This document shows, in pieces, positions 22,786 to 36,369 of a stretch of DNA of 64,000 nt. The stretch lies in NCBI GenBank assembly GCA_013400975.1, contig WBMZ01000206.1, positions 186,001 to 250,000 of the forward strand. Reading direction: 5' to 3'. A program made the position numbers and the translations under genes. The notes under the pieces were generated by a model. That model saw only the letters and a program-made list of their open reading frames with translations, was not told where the DNA came from and did no database searches. The first letter of the stretch is position 1; each line of letters starts with the position of its first letter. Source of the stretch: Atrichornis clamosus. Taxonomy: Eukaryota; Chordata; Aves; Passeriformes; Menuridae.

Positions 22786-25700
22786 TATAGATTCCTAGGC
22801 TCCTAAGTCCTCTTTGTGTGTTGTTATCATATTCCTGAAAATGTCTGTCTTTCTGTCTGTCTAGGGTAACGGCTTTATTAAGAATGTATTACAATCTTTT
22901 TGTGGAAGGACACTAATGAAAAATGCTATCAGAAAAATATATTCATCTCTGTGAGGATGCTCAAGAATTTGGGTAATGAATTTTCTGATGAAACATTCTT
23001 TTGCGAAAAAGTGGTCACTTAGTAAAACTAGAACTTCCTGCAGAAATATACTCATTTTCATGAAATGCCTGCTGGGTGAAAGCTTTCCAGGTGCAGAGAC
23101 AAAGACTCAACTCTTCTATCATGATCAGTTGATGGCACTTGTCTGAGATATGAAAGACTAACAGTTCAGGGGCATAAGTTGGTTTAATTATCAGTTCTGT
23201 AGAGTTGCAAGCTATCATAAAATCTCTGTTACCTCCATTGGCAGGATGTTGATTGAGAGGTGCTTGTTCTTGCATGCTTCTCTTTCAGAATTCCAGCTTC
23301 TGAATATTGTGTAAATTAATGATGTTGTAATTTGTGCAGAAAATAAATCCACTTCCGTGAAATCTGAAGTAAAACACCTGTTTTGTGCTTGTTTCTAAGT
23401 ACCACCTATTTTAGCTCTGATACAGAAGTTGTTTCCTGTTTTCCATTTTCTTATATGGTTTTTCTCTACTAGATTATGCAGGTTTTGAGTCTCAGATAAC
23501 CCAAATTATTTTTCATTTGTAATGAAATGGGAATATTCTTGCTTTAGCATTTTGAAAAAGTGCATAGAAAGGAATCCATTGAGATATCCTTTTAAGGTTT
23601 TACTCAAAAGATGAGAAAGGTTTTGCTGTCATAAGATGGAAAGCAGTTGAATTTTAAAAAATAAACTGCAATTTTGTGTGCAAAATATAAAAAACTCCTG
23701 CCACTGCCTTATATAAAGGGTTGTAACATTTATTAATATCTTCTGAATATACATGGTCATTTTTTTCTGTGGAGGTGTCTTGATGTGATGTGCCTTGACA
23801 CTGTTCTGCTGAGGAATAAATCAGAGAACTGAAAAAACACAAGATGATGGAGAATCTGTACAACATTTATAACACACGAAGGAAAACAGTGTATTGAACT
23901 TTTGAAAATGGGCTTTTATTTTTTAAGATACAAATCAACCTCTTCTAATACGGGCAAATTTAAAAAAAAAAAATTAACTTTACCTGCTCCCCCCACCCCA
24001 GTTCCTGATAAAACCTTAACAAAACCTCTTTATTTGCCAATTTCTACATTGATAGACTTTATAGCTCTATTTCCTAATTCCTTATTACCTGGCCATCAAA
24101 AAATGTGTCTAGATCTGTTAAGATCCATGCAACTCCAACTACAGTGCACTTAAGGATCTTTTTGGTTAGGTGAATGGCTAAAAATTATAGGAAAGGAATG
24201 TATGTGGGTGTGTTAATCTTCTACATGTGTTGCTGGAATGAAGAATTGATATAAAGATTAACAGATTGACGTTAGTGCAAATGAAAATTTAGTATAGCTT
24301 TTTAAAATACAGACCCTTTTGGCTTTGGTGTATGAGTTCTGTCAAAACGTTACATTATCTTTAAAACAAATCATAACATTTTGCATTGAATCATTCTGAT
24401 ATTACTTAGCCCTTTTGCAATACAAAACAGCAACCAGGACACGTGATCTATAAAGCAAGAAAGAACTGTGTGTTTGTCATTGATGGTAGGCAAAACCATT
24501 CAAGCAATTGGATTTGAATTGTCCTGGGATATTCAATGTTCAGGCTGTGCCAAGCATCTCTTATCTTTCCCACTGTTTTGGTCTGATAATTGGGAAAAAT
24601 TATGCAATCACATGGATCTGGTATTCTTCTTGTTGCTTAGAAATACATGACATTTTGGAAATAACAGAATAGTAAATTTAAAACTACTTCCACACAAATG
24701 TCACCTGAACAATCAGTGCTTCTTCAGCAACAGATTGGATTCATACGAGTGCCATGTTAGGTTTAGCAGTCAAATTGAAATGACATTAAAATTCTTTGAT
24801 TGTTAAATTAGCAGCTAAATTCTGTGTAATGGTAACAGGTTATTAACCTACATTAGGTGTGCCTCATCCCTTACCCTATTTTAAAAACAGTGACTAATAC
24901 CATATCAAGCAAGAGTTTCACCTCTCCTTTTTATTTGATTTCTCTTGTTTTTCAGTTGAAATATCTCAGTACAATGCCTGTAAATGACAATCTTTATGGT
25001 TCCTCTTTAGAGAAGCCAGTCTAGGATGTTGCTGATTGTGTTGCGGTATTGCCCTGTGTGTACATTGTTGCATTTTTAGAGATGTGGGATAGAATCTGAT
25101 TACTTCCCACCTTAGGATGTAATGCTGTAGAATAGACTCAGTCCTGCACTGATAAAAAATGAGTGCATGTAAGCATGCACCTTCTTCCTATCACTTAATT
25201 ATCAGTCACATATTTATACTAGAATTCAATTTTTTTCAGGTGATTCTGTTTTGCATTTCTTCAAATCATTTAGTCTTTCTACACAACCCTGTTCACACTT
25301 GTCTACAGTAATAAAAACAGGTAAGAAAATGAAGAAACTATCTGCAGAACCTTGCCTTTTCATTTGTTCCATATTGTATATTATATATGTTCCATTACTG
25401 AGGTACTGTATTGGCAGATACATAATTTCTTTTGTTTGCCAGTGTAAGGCACAAGATGATCTATTTTCTGGATAGACAGCACTCCTGAACGGAATGCAAC
25501 CCAGCAAGCAGGCATTTGACTTTGTAGCAATTTTCAGTTATATTTTTAAAACGGTGGCCAAGCACAGTGGCCCCGAGCTAAATAGTTAACCTTTGTGAAC
25601 CCTTTTTATCTCTGAGATGAAAATGAAACTGTTTCCTAATTTCCAGATAAATTATTATGCTTACATCTACATCAATATTTGTACACTTTCTGAGATCTTA

Positions 25701-26639
25701 AAGAACTTGCCACTGTTATTATTATTTTATTACTCTACCTTTTGAATTATGTAACTGTACTACTTTTTACACTTTGAAAGATGGATTTTACTTTGAGATT
25801 TCATAATTGTCTCCTATGACACCTCTGCTCTGAGAATTAACATCTTTAAAAAGAAGGAATTTAACTCTTATTTTTAAGGCTGATTATTTCAAAGATATTG
25901 GATGTTGATGTAAACAGGTGAATCATTTGTAAACATACCTAAATTTGAATGTGAAGTTTGTCTGAAAGAAAGAAACTGCACTGGGGTAAAATATGTAATG
26001 AATCTACAGTTTTAAGCTGCTATTAATGACTTGTTATTTGGTATATAATTTCCATTAGTTTTTAATTAGTTCTGTGTCACCAAAACATTCCTACTTTTTT
26101 TTTTCCAAAGTACCCCTTCAGTAAACAAGATGGGCCTGCTCTGGGGTTTAATCAAAGCTGAGTAGCAATGAAGGCTGTTGTCTCTGAATAGTCTTTTACT
26201 GTGTCAACACTCCTTCTTTTGTTCTATTAGTAATTTTATCTTTTCATGTCCTGCTCTTTTGTTTCTTTTTTCCAAGGACTGCAGGGTACAGGGCATTCTC
26301 CTGTTCCAATTACCAGCCCATAATTCTCTGTTCTTTCAGACATCTCATAGATACATCCTCAAGGATACCTCGAAGAACTGAATTTATGAAGAAAAAAGGT
26401 TAACAAAATAAAAAAGAAAGCATGGTCTTTGTTGCTTCTGTGTTTTTCTTGATCTCTCTTCCCAGTAGTAAAGGCTGATTTCTGGTCTAGTGTGGAAGCA
26501 GTGGATGCATCACTGATTTCAGCAGCAATGAACTAACTGATAAATGCCAAATGTCTAACCTACTTCCTAGTACAAATGCTAACCACGGCACATCAGGAAT
26601 ATTGATTAATATTGATTAATAAACAATAAAAGCATATGA
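22786..26639. other. Unique DNA, no gene seen
   Basis: Only short simple repeats are visible: a (TCTG)n patch near 22843-22862 and a tandem AATATTGATT at 26598-26620. Open frames are short. Confidence 0.55.
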
Positions 26640-27725
26640 GAGGAAACCATGGTTTGGGTAAACTTCAGAGCAGTGGGTGTTGTATACCTTGACTTCAGCG
26701 AGGCATTGAACACTGCCTCTCCAGAGATGCTCACAGAGGAGCTGAAGTGTGGGCTAGATGAGTGGGCAATGAGGAGGATTGAAAACTTGAGTGAACAGCT
26801 GTGATCAGGGGCACAAAATCTAGTTGGAGGCCAGTAACAAGCAATGTGTCCCAATGATTAATAGTGGATCCAGTACCCTCCTTTCAAGTGTTTATATTTA
26901 TCTCTTGACCTGCTGGCAACACTGTAATTCATCCCAAGGTGATGTTACTCCTTTTTTGCTGCAAGGGCACATAAGCCTTTTGCTGGCTTATGTTGAATGT
27001 GGGGATAAACAACCCCTTGCACTGATAAATGCTGTGGGCCACCCAGCTAGAAAGCAGCTTGGAAGAAAAAGGCCTGGGAGTGCTGATGGTATCCAAATTG
27101 AACGTGAGCCAGCTATGTGCCCTTGCAGCAAAAAAAGCTACTTTATTGTTGGGATACATTAGGCAGGTCAAGGGAGGTGATCCTTTCTCTCTACTCAGCA
27201 GTGGTGAGGCCACATCCAGGAGTGCTGTGTCCAGTCCTGGGCTCCTCAGTCCAAGAGAGACATGGAAACACTGGAGAGAGTCCAGTGAAGTGCCATGAAA
27301 ACTATTAAAAAACTGGAGCATCTCTCCCATGAGTAAAGGCTGAGAGAGATTGGACTGTTCAGCCCAGAGAAGAGAAAGCTTGGGAGGATGTCACCAATGT
27401 ATACAAATAACTGAAGGGAGAGGGAAGAGAGGACAGCCCCAGGCTCTTTCAGTGGTACCCAGTGACAGGAACAGGGCTGATGGGCATACACTGAAATACA
27501 GGAGTTTCCCTCTGAACATCAGGAAACACTTTTTCCCTGTGAGGGTGACTGAGCACTGGCACAGTTTGCCCAGGGATATTATGGAGTCTCACAGTTTGGA
27601 AATATTCAAAAACTGTCTGGACATGGACCTCAGCAACAAATTCCAGGTGGCCCTGCTTGTGCTGGGGCTTGCACAAAATGACCTCCAGAGGTCCTTTCCA
27701 ACCTCAACTCTGATCATCTTTGAGT
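26640..27725 (+). mobile_element. CR1 LINE, long 3' part with internal inversion and deletions
   Basis: The plus strand follows CR1 ORF2 in order. About 26680-26830 encodes a decayed LDFSEALNT...LTEEL segment and the AVEASN-like SSWRPVTS region. About 27030-27725 encodes the ORF2 end and the 3' terminus CCTCCAGAGGTCCTTTCCAA. The middle of ORF2 is missing and is replaced by about 100 bp that include a CR1 piece in the opposite orientation (26951-27008). No clear octamer array remains after ACTCTGATCATCTTTGAG. Frames are broken, so the copy is dead. Confidence 0.88.
26952..27135. repeat. 22-bp perfect inverted repeat inside the CR1
   Basis: Bases 26952-26973 (TTTTTTGCTGCAAGGGCACA plus TA) are the exact reverse complement of 27114-27135. 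With an 8-bp insertion (AGCCTTTT) in the left arm, imperfect pairing continues about 30 bp further inward, to GTTGAATGTGG versus its partner. Both arms are the CR1 ORF2 stretch encoding LCALAAKK. The loop is about 140 bp. Confidence 0.9.
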
Positions 27726-27727
27726 AA
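27029..27727 (+). pseudogene. CR1 ORF2 C-terminal remnant, frameshifted
   Basis: The frame starting near 27029 gives ATQLESSLEEKGLGVL and LNVSQLCALAAKKA, the CR1 segment just after the reverse-transcriptase core. At about 27165-27180 the coding frame shifts, and the neighbouring frame continues with REVILSLYSAVVRPHPG. A third open piece at 27350-27727 gives GHTLKYRSFPLNIRKHFF, RVTEHWHSLPRDIMES and LEIFKNCLDMDL, the usual end of CR1 ORF2. At least two frameshifts and in-frame stops make it non-coding. Confidence 0.85.
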
Positions 27728-29019
27728 GTGTTTTAAACGAAAACATGCAGATTCAAAATGCATTGAAAAATATCATACCTATGATTTAGGGCAAATTCTC
27801 AACAGAATGTAGGACATTTTTAGGATTTTCATTAGTGTGCATGAGAAAATGCTGTTATATCTTGAAATGTCACAGAGTAAGTTTACCTCTAAATACGCTG
27901 TGACAAATATAATAAAAAAGATTTCCAGACAGATGGATGTCAGAATTAGATATATTCTTGTGTGGAAAATGAGACTGCCCCCATGTAGACATTTTTGTGA
28001 AGAAAATTATAATAAAAATGCGAAAATAATTGAAAACTGAAATACAAATGCAATATACATTACTAGTGTTATTGAAACTTCATGCCCTTTAACTCAAAAA
28101 GAAGCTTTATAAAATATTATGCTGAACTGTGGCAAGACTGAAGTTATTAAAAAGGACCATGGTAGAAGTACTTCTGCATTAGGAATTGAATATTTTTTGT
28201 GGGAAATATGAACTGAGAATCTCTAGTGATAATAATAGAGTGGACATGTAAAAGTACATTTGGACACCCCTGATATTTGAGCATAGTTATGCAGAATAGT
28301 TAATTCAAGCAGCACTGTTCTTATTACTAAAGTAGAACACTTAAAAAAATTCTAACACTGCAGAAAACAGAATTTATTCCAAAAGTACTCTTTGATGTAT
28401 AATTAGGTAGAAACCATTTTTTTTTTCTGCTAAGGTTCTTAAGATATGTTATCTTGAACTTCAGCTGACTTTATAATGATTCATTGTAGCAAATGAAATT
28501 ATATTGTGTAGAAATATTTTTACTGTAGTAAAAAGATGGACTAAAACTAGTCTCTCTGGCTATCCACAATTTTCAGTGAAATCCTCCTGTTAAAGGGAAG
28601 TGAGAAATATAGGAATATGTTACTGCCATACTCAGGAGAAGTCAAATGAAAGGCCTGGAAACAAATCTTGCATCTCTTTTCTAGAGGAACAGTAGAAGCA
28701 TAATTTTCCTTCATAAAGCATATCGACACCTGTTTGGAATATCACTTTGGAGGATTCTCTCTTTCTTGTGGACCTTGTTTATCCCAAGCCTGCTGGTGCC
28801 AGAGCAGTTTGCTAGCAAAGCGTCTCCAGTAAACCATCTTGCTTCCCACTAGCTGCTCTTGCATCAGTGCGCCACTGTTGTCCAGACCTGCTTCCATGAG
28901 GTCTTGGAAGTTCAAAATGAAAATCTGATCCAGTCTCCTATCTTACCTTCTGATTTTCCAGTAGGATTGAATGATTCTTCTCTATAATGAAAGCAGTTCT
29001 GTGCAGCTCCTAGAAATTG
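27728..29019. other. A+T-rich unique DNA, no gene seen
   Basis: No recognised repeat or exon. Open frames are below 70 codons. Confidence 0.55.
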
Positions 29020-29085
29020 TCATAGAATCATGGAATCGTTAGGGTTGGAAATGACCTTTCAGATCATCTAGTCCAACTGGTTACC
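29020..29085 (-). mobile_element. Short CR1 3' end
   Basis: TCATAGAATCATGGAATCGT, then AGGGTTGGAAATGACCTTTC and GATCATCTAGTCCAAC, is the reversed CR1 3' end with octamer variants. Homology fades within about 70-90 bp, so only the terminal stub of the element was inserted or survives. Confidence 0.9.
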
Positions 29086-31300
29086 TCTGCTTGCCTCTGT
29101 TGAGTTTATTCACTAGATGAGGGTGTGCTAAGCAATCCTCTTCTCCTTTCCCACCCGTGTCACTGCTTGGTATGGTGTTTATACCATGGTCCCATTTGTA
29201 CCTGGTCCCATGTCAGGGTACTCCCTACCTGACTGACACACTCCATAATTTCTTGATGGAGAGTTTGTGCAATGGAATTTAAGGTTAGAATATATACTAT
29301 TCCTGCTGTTGTGTGTTAATGCTAGAAAAGGAAAAGGTGAGAGAAAGTCAACCTGCACTTGTGTGTTGAGGTTTGGACTGCTCCCAGTGTGCAGGCTTGG
29401 GCCATGGGATTATGTTGGTCATGATGTTAATTTTTGAAGTTTTCTTGATCTGTTAGACACCCTGACATCTGGTAAAACTAGGACTTCATTTGTTGCTTGT
29501 TGAGAAGCCTCTGCCAGGTGGGGAGAATGGATTCGATGCACTCACAGCACATGTGTTTCAGAAGGCACATGCTGCTCTGCTCTGTGCCAGCTCAAATTTC
29601 CAAAATGTTAGAGGCTTTATGTTGAAGTACGTGGAAATTGTACACAAGTCAAGGAAGGGCAAAGACAGAAATAAAATTGGCCAAGATCCTGTTTTACCAG
29701 AATGAAATGGTGTTTCTGAGCCAAGCAGATAGAGTAAAAATTGTTATTCACCTAAAAATGGAGAAAGATCCATGGGGCAGTTCCAATCTCAAATAGTTTT
29801 GCCTGTATATCTTTGACAGAAAGAGGCTGTACTTTGATTTCAGACTCTACAAAGCATTTCTCTATGCCTACCAGCTCAGTTTCCTCCTTCAAATAGCACT
29901 ACTTCATCACAGTCAAGAGTGGATCATCCTCGCAGTAGTGGTAAAGCCATGCGGTGAGAGATAGATGGTGTTACTGATTTCAACAGAAGGTGCCAGGCTC
30001 TGAGTGTTTGAAAAATCTAATAATTATGTCTGGTTTGATATATTAACATAGACTTAGGAAAGTAACTTTATGAGCCAGTGGTAAAAAAAAATTTGGTTCT
30101 TTTTTTCCTAATGCTGTTATGTTTGAAGAAAGTTAGTTTAAAATAATCCCTTGAGAAATCAAGTGCAGACACTAAAAACAGAGAGACACAAGCAACCTAG
30201 CTTTGGTTTGCTCTTTTGTACAACTTGTTCATTTTGATTGTATCTTGGTATAAATCCATGTCATTAAGTGCTCATATACCTTACAGGCAGCATTTGATAT
30301 TTATTTCTGAATGAATTGGATCCATTCCAGTAGCAGATACTGTAATATTTATAATTGACTTTGACAGTGGATTATGTGGAACTGAATGTCCTAAGGCATG
30401 CAAGTAAATCACATCAGCCTCAGGTTCTCAGCCATTGTGGCTTTTGCTCCTTTGATATTGGTGCTATAGATTCCATCACTGGTTTGGTTTGACTTGTTTG
30501 CCTCCTCTTCCCCCTTCTTTCCTTTATACTCCTACCCACTTGCTGACTAATTTCTTCCTTGAGTTTTAGAATTCAGTGGTACCTCAAGGAAATTCAGAAA
30601 TGACTGACTGCAGGAAAAAAGAGGAAGAGAGGTCCCTTTGTTGTATATTGCAGGCAGTGCAGTCGCAGTGTTGCAGATGACAACTAGAAAAGTTAAAGCT
30701 AAGGAAACATGGTTCTTCCTTGTTGCTGTTTTCCATCTCACTACCTAAAATTTTCATTGGTTGAAGAAATCACATAGGACTCTTTACCTGGACATCTGTG
30801 CTTTTACCTCTTTTTAAATTCAGCATCAGGGCTTCTCCTTTTCTTGAGCCCTGTGGGAGATTCACTTTTTCACACTTGACAAGTATGCCTCTGCTGTGTT
30901 GCCACATGTTCTCATTCAAGAATAAAAAGATGGAGTGACTACATCAACTCTTTAAATTCCTTCCAGCTTCTTCAGAAATCCTTTGATTAACTTTTTTTTT
31001 TGGCAGCCGTGATCATAGTGATCCATTTTCATCTACTGTTGGTGAACATACTCCTCTGCATGGCTGTACCTGTGTTGCGCTGGTCATGATTGTATCAGTT
31101 GCAAAACGGATTGAAAAAGGGTAGAGGCTGCCTTCAAAGGTCTTCAGGTATGTTACTATACACCCTAATCCAGGCTCCAGTTGTGTCAGTGATGCAGGAA
31201 AGCTCAAATGGAAGGAAGGGCACTCTCAGTTACAGGTCAAATGACAAAGGAAGAGCAGACAATGAAGTATTGCCTATGTTTACATGAAGCCAACTGCTAA
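29086..31300. other. Unique DNA, no gene seen
   Basis: No recognised element. A CTCAGTTTCCTCCTTCAAAT string near 29876 weakly resembles a MIR tail but is too short to call. Confidence 0.5.
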
Positions 31301-31880
31301 TCTCAGTTGTGCTGGAGCTATAGTACAGATAAATGTCTTTACAAGTGTCCTGGTTTCAAACATCTGCATAGGTGTGGAGTGAAGGGACCCCCTGATTTCT
31401 GTAAAAAACCTTTCTGTTGTTATTCCTGCCTGATCAGATGCTACAGTTGTATCAGTCCTCTGGTTATTTTTGGACTGATAGTCCTGGAACTCCTCACCCC
31501 TGTTATTCAGCAAAGAGTCTGCTGGCCAGTCACCCAGAATGGCACCTGCACCAGCAGAGGGAGAATAACTGTCTTTTCAGGTTTTGTCACACACACCTGC
31601 CACTGCTGCTGTCAGACTCCTCAGGTGCCGTGAACTGTGAGGGCCGTCCTTACACCAGCCTTGCCGTCACACTCGAACACAAGGAATTGACACGTGTGTG
31701 AAGTGCCCTGGCAGAGAGTGCCACACAAGACTGTGCTGCTTTGTTTGTCCAGGATTGATGTGCAGGGGCAGCAGGGGCCACAGAGGCCACAGTTTAACCA
31801 ATAATGACTGGAGCAAAACCCCAGTGTCTACTCTGGTAGACAGGCACTCAACAAACACAGGTTAGAGGAGGCTCAGTGCA
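31301..31880. other. G+C-richer block of unknown origin
   Basis: This stretch is visibly richer in G+C than its surroundings and carries overlapping open frames on both strands, up to 108 codons, that encode nothing I recognise. A TGTCCTGGTTTCA string at 31347 resembles the first bases of several avian LTRs, but the following bases do not. It could be an old LTR, an lncRNA exon or just local composition. Confidence 0.3.
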
Positions 31881-34800
31881 GAGACGACCAGATGAAACAT
31901 AACAGATCATGATGTACCTTAAGCAGATGGGATGATCTCATGGTGTCCTTTGATTTAAAACTTTACAAAACGATGAAATATCTCAGTGCTGTTCCCTACT
32001 GGGATAACTGTCTGCCTTTTGCATTTAACTTAATGCAGTGAAAATAGGAAAAGCACACAAGCTCTATGGTGGAGTAGATTTTTTTGGAATAAATTAAATT
32101 TTATTAAGCTAATGGATTGAAACTCTAGATATACTCTGAATTTTTAAGTACAGTGGGACATCTCTCAATTTTCTATGCAAATTTTCCAAGGGTAGTCTGA
32201 ATTGCTGAGAATAACTAACTCTGTGCATCAGCAATAGCTTTGATAACAGCTAAACCAGAAATTTTGAAGGCTCAGCCTTTATCATAGCACTGAGAAAGTT
32301 GCTTTATTGTAGAACCTGTGCCAGCACTTGAATCACAACAGCTCAGAATGACCTTTCTCCATAACCACTGGTTTACAACCCCTATACCCACAAGGACGAG
32401 CTGAGAAACTTTTTAATGAAAGTGAAAGATATTTGGAAGCTTGCCACTAAGAGAGGAGAGGAATGTATGGGCTAACTTTGGGGGAATACCTCCCCATAAA
32501 ATACCTTAGTCCTTTGAAACTTTTTGTCCGTATATGAAGTAATCACTGAATATTTGTAGTACATGTGAAATTATTTATTTAAAATGTTTTTGTAATTTTA
32601 TAATATCCCTTTTTGCTATTGAAAAATGTTATGAATAAAATAAACCTTGGCTTTCCTAATACCTTACTATAAGATATAAAAGAAACCACTGGAAAATTTA
32701 AAAAAATGCAGAAGAGGCTTTTGGTTGTAGTGAGAGGATTTTCTGTTTTCTTTTAGTATTCCTTTAGATTTTTAGCCTCAGTCTTGCAAACTCCTCTGAA
32801 TAAGCCATGTCCCATGTCAATCCTGAGTCTAATTGATCTCAAGTAGTCTCAACATGGAGTAGTTTCCTGGATCAAGGCCTTGTTTATTCCTGAGTGTGCT
32901 GAGATGTTTTGCTCTGTCGTTTTAGTGTGAGTGATTCCCAAACCATTGAGATTCCTGTAATGGATAAAACTCAGGCTATTACTTGTTTTATTTAGAAATC
33001 AAATTGGACATCTTGGACAGTAATATTTTTTCTGTATATATTGGCACTTCCAACCAAAGCAATAAACCTGGTAAATCTCTTTTGAGATGTTCCTGCGTCA
33101 AAACACGTAGAGAAATTCTCTTTTATACAGTTTGATGTTAAAAGAGAATGACAGTAAACCCTTTGATACTGATTTGCAGAATCATGAACAATTTACTGCT
33201 TTTGTTTCTTTATGTTGGGTTTTTTCTATTTTTTAAAAAATATGCTTCTTTTAATATGTATTGGTTTTGAAGGACCATTATAGTTCAGTCTAATTAGCTG
33301 AGTCCTTGAGTCTGTGGAGCAAAAGGTTTTACATTTTTAATTTGGATTGCTAAAGCTGTAGAAATACTTCATTTCTTCTAAGGATAATAATGAACTATTT
33401 CTGATTTACCTGACAGTATTTCCTCAAATAGGACTTAATTTCAGCCAGGAGTAAATCAGATATTTATAATAATCTTGCATATGAAAATATTTCTACTTTT
33501 GGGTCATTTTCAGGTGCAAAATACTATTGCAGTTGAGAACTTGGCAACAAATGGAGGTGTTAACTGTGGCTTCCACAACCTTTACCAGTATTTATTTTGG
33601 TCTGTCCAACGAGAATGTTAGAAAGTATTTTAAAATAATCTTACATGTTATTTTAAAAAGTCTATACCATAGATGTGGTATTCTGATACAGGCTTCTGAT
33701 TTAAGAATACTTCAGTTTAATTTAAAACACATTCCTAATCAATTTAAGGCAAATTAAAATAATCCTGCTTCAAATGTAGTGGTTTGAATTGAGTTGCATG
33801 TGGTAATTTAAAATGCACGCTTAATTAAACTGGTGCTACATTTTATAGACATCTCTGTAGGTTTCTATTTAGTAAAGAAAATTGGCACCAGTAACAGCAT
33901 TATTTAGTTTATGCCAGCACAGGTCCCTGAAAAATGCAGCAACTGGAACAAAATAGAGTTTATTCCATTTTAGCGTGGTCATTTAGCTATTTTTCTTGTG
34001 CAAGGCCAGACCAATTTTACTCTGCTCTCCCATTCCTCATCCAATGCTGCACCTTGACAAGATATTGCCCATCAGCTGATGTACAGTGACGGTGCATCTG
34101 TACAAGGCAGATGATAAATTATGTGAATCGGCTTACGTTCCATGGAGAGATGGCCAGGCTAACTTTGGTTATCTCACTATTTGCTACAGTCTAAGAAAAC
34201 TGACATGGTCTGTGGCCATGGGTCAGCTGATGTGCAGTAGCCTGTTACCTGACTGCAATTTGTCTGTGTACCAATTTCTGTGTGTTTCCGGACAGCTTGT
34301 TTTGTGTACCTGAGAAAATCCCTTTAAGATGTTAGCCTAAATGAAACGGAATCTATTTTCTTCTGTTGACATGCACATATCTAAATTGTTACACTGTTTT
34401 AATCCTTTTATCAATCTAGAATACCTCTAAATAGATCCCTTGCTTTACATCACATGAAGTTGTGTGTGTGCACATACCTCTAAGAGTTTGCACTGATGTA
34501 ACTTATTTGATAGCTACAATTCAACTTGTGTTTTGCCAGTTTTTAAAATTTAAATGAGTGAATAAATAAGTAATTTGATCCAGATATTGTCATAGCTAGC
34601 TATAATAGCACTAGTGTCACCATTGTGTAAAACCCCACAGTAGAGAGAATTAATACCTGTAGATAAAAAGTAATTGGAAATTTTCATCTTCTGGTTCATG
34701 TTTGTTCTGTAGGCCTGCACGCAAGGTAACTACAAATAATTAAATCACTTAATTAATCATTGTTAGAGTAAAACCAACATTGCCACTAAACTGTAGGGCT

Positions 34801-35350
34801 CACATGATATGCTTGTCTGCTTTTTTCATAACCAATATTAGTAACCTACCTTATTGCTGAAAATGGACCTCTAAGAGATCCTCACATCAGTAAACTGGTT
34901 TTCATCTTGTTTTCTTTCCCTTGCTATTTCAAATATAAAACTCATGCAAAACCTTTTGTTTTGCTCTGTATTATTTCCAACTTGAATACCATGAATGTGC
35001 AGAAATTATGTGATTTCCCTTGCAAGTGATGAGCTTGGAACTGGGTGAATAACAGTGATAAACAGTGGTTTACTCCTTTGGGGTTTTTTTTGTGTATGTG
35101 TGTCAGAATTGAGATGTACCCCATAGTATGGCTCCAAGGTTTTGTTCCAAAGGGAAAAAAAAAGCTGAGACGGTACTGCATTTTTAATAGCTGAGTCATC
35201 TGCCTCTGTCCCAACACCAGAAACTCATTTTAGAACTCCTCTGAAATTCAACTTTGTTTCCACTGGTAGGTCTACAGCCTGTGTTAATGTAATTTATATT
35301 ATTATAGTAGCTGATTAGAGTGATTTTTGGATGTAATAGTTTTTTAAATT
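31881..35350. other. A+T-rich unique DNA, no gene seen
   Basis: No recognised repeat, exon or RNA gene. Open frames are 76 codons or shorter. Confidence 0.55.
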
Positions 35351-35430
35351 GCATGGTGCCTTTGACTGAAGGATTTCAAAGTGTCTTAGAACAATATATT
35401 TAACTAACCATTACCTCAGCATTACCAGCA
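35351..35430 (-). mobile_element. Ancient SINE (MIR/tRNA-SINE-like) 3' fragment
   Basis: GGTGCCTTTGACTGAAGGAT, then TTCAAAGTGTCTTAGAACAA and the TTTAACTAACC segment, follows the reversed tail region of amniote SINEs (GCACCTTTCATCC..AGGATCTCAAAGCGCTTTACAA). The head is not visible. Confidence 0.6.
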
Positions 35431-36369
35431 GCTTTGCTTGAAATAGACTGTGGTCTGTGCACCGAGAGCAGGTCGTGAGAAATTTGACCTTCTGAAAACA
35501 CCACTTGGTTACAGTTCTTCTTCAGCCCACATATTTGTGTTTCTAATGAAGGGAGTGGTATATCACTTTTAGCTCAGAAAAAAAACCACCTCAGGTTTAT
35601 CATTGTTATGGCACACAGGGAAGTGATTGCTCTGCCTGTATAATAAAAAGGTTGATCTGAAGAGACTTTCTTGCATACTCGTAAAGAAAAATTGTACAAT
35701 TAATATGTGAAATTTATAGAATAACTGCAAATTTTAGTATAAAAGAAATACATTTGTAATGTAAGATATTATCAAATGTTGTTCAACACCAAGAAGGAGT
35801 TATCAGTGCATCATAAAAAAAAGATTCTCTGCACTCCTAAGTTGCAAAACACTGTTACTCATGACATCCCAAGGTATATAAATGTGATTCATTTTTAAGG
35901 TTCTGTTTATTACAGAATCATCTATTAGCATTTAATGAGAGTACTGTCAAGACTATGTAGGAAATAGTTTATATTTAAAGGGATGTTGCAATTTTAAACA
36001 TTTTAAAATTAATAATTCATCTTGCTATTATATCTTGATCCCATAACTTGTCCTGTGCATACAACTTTTCTGCATGAAGGGAATCCCATTCACTTCAGAA
36101 CAACCCATTGGGGGCAGCTGGATTTGTTTGTCTGGGATGCCATCTGAAAGCAGGCCAAGAAATGTGGCCTTAGCTCTCCAGGCTGCTTATTGATCTAGTG
36201 ACTGTGTTGGCTACAAGAAGGGAAAGAATAAGTGCTTTTTTTTCTGTAGGCTTTAAGTGTCTGTCTCCCTTGCTGACTGCACCTCTGAAAAGTCAGGTCT
36301 TTATCATTGTCCAAGAACCACTGTCTCCTTTTTCTCCTGCAAAGCTCTTGACTAGACTAGATGAAGATT
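35431..36369. other. Unique DNA, no gene seen
   Basis: No recognised feature between the two ancient SINE fragments. Confidence 0.55.

Noticed and set aside
25163..25182. GTGCATGTAAGCATGCAC near-palindrome
   Set aside because: Short 7-bp arms with a 4-nt loop, common by chance.
26929..27330. 133-codon minus-strand open frame
   Set aside because: It is antisense to the plus-strand CR1 over most of its length.
29875..29910. CTCAGTTTCCTCCTTCAAAT, like a MIR segment
   Set aside because: Too short, and the following AATAAT-rich and tail parts are absent.
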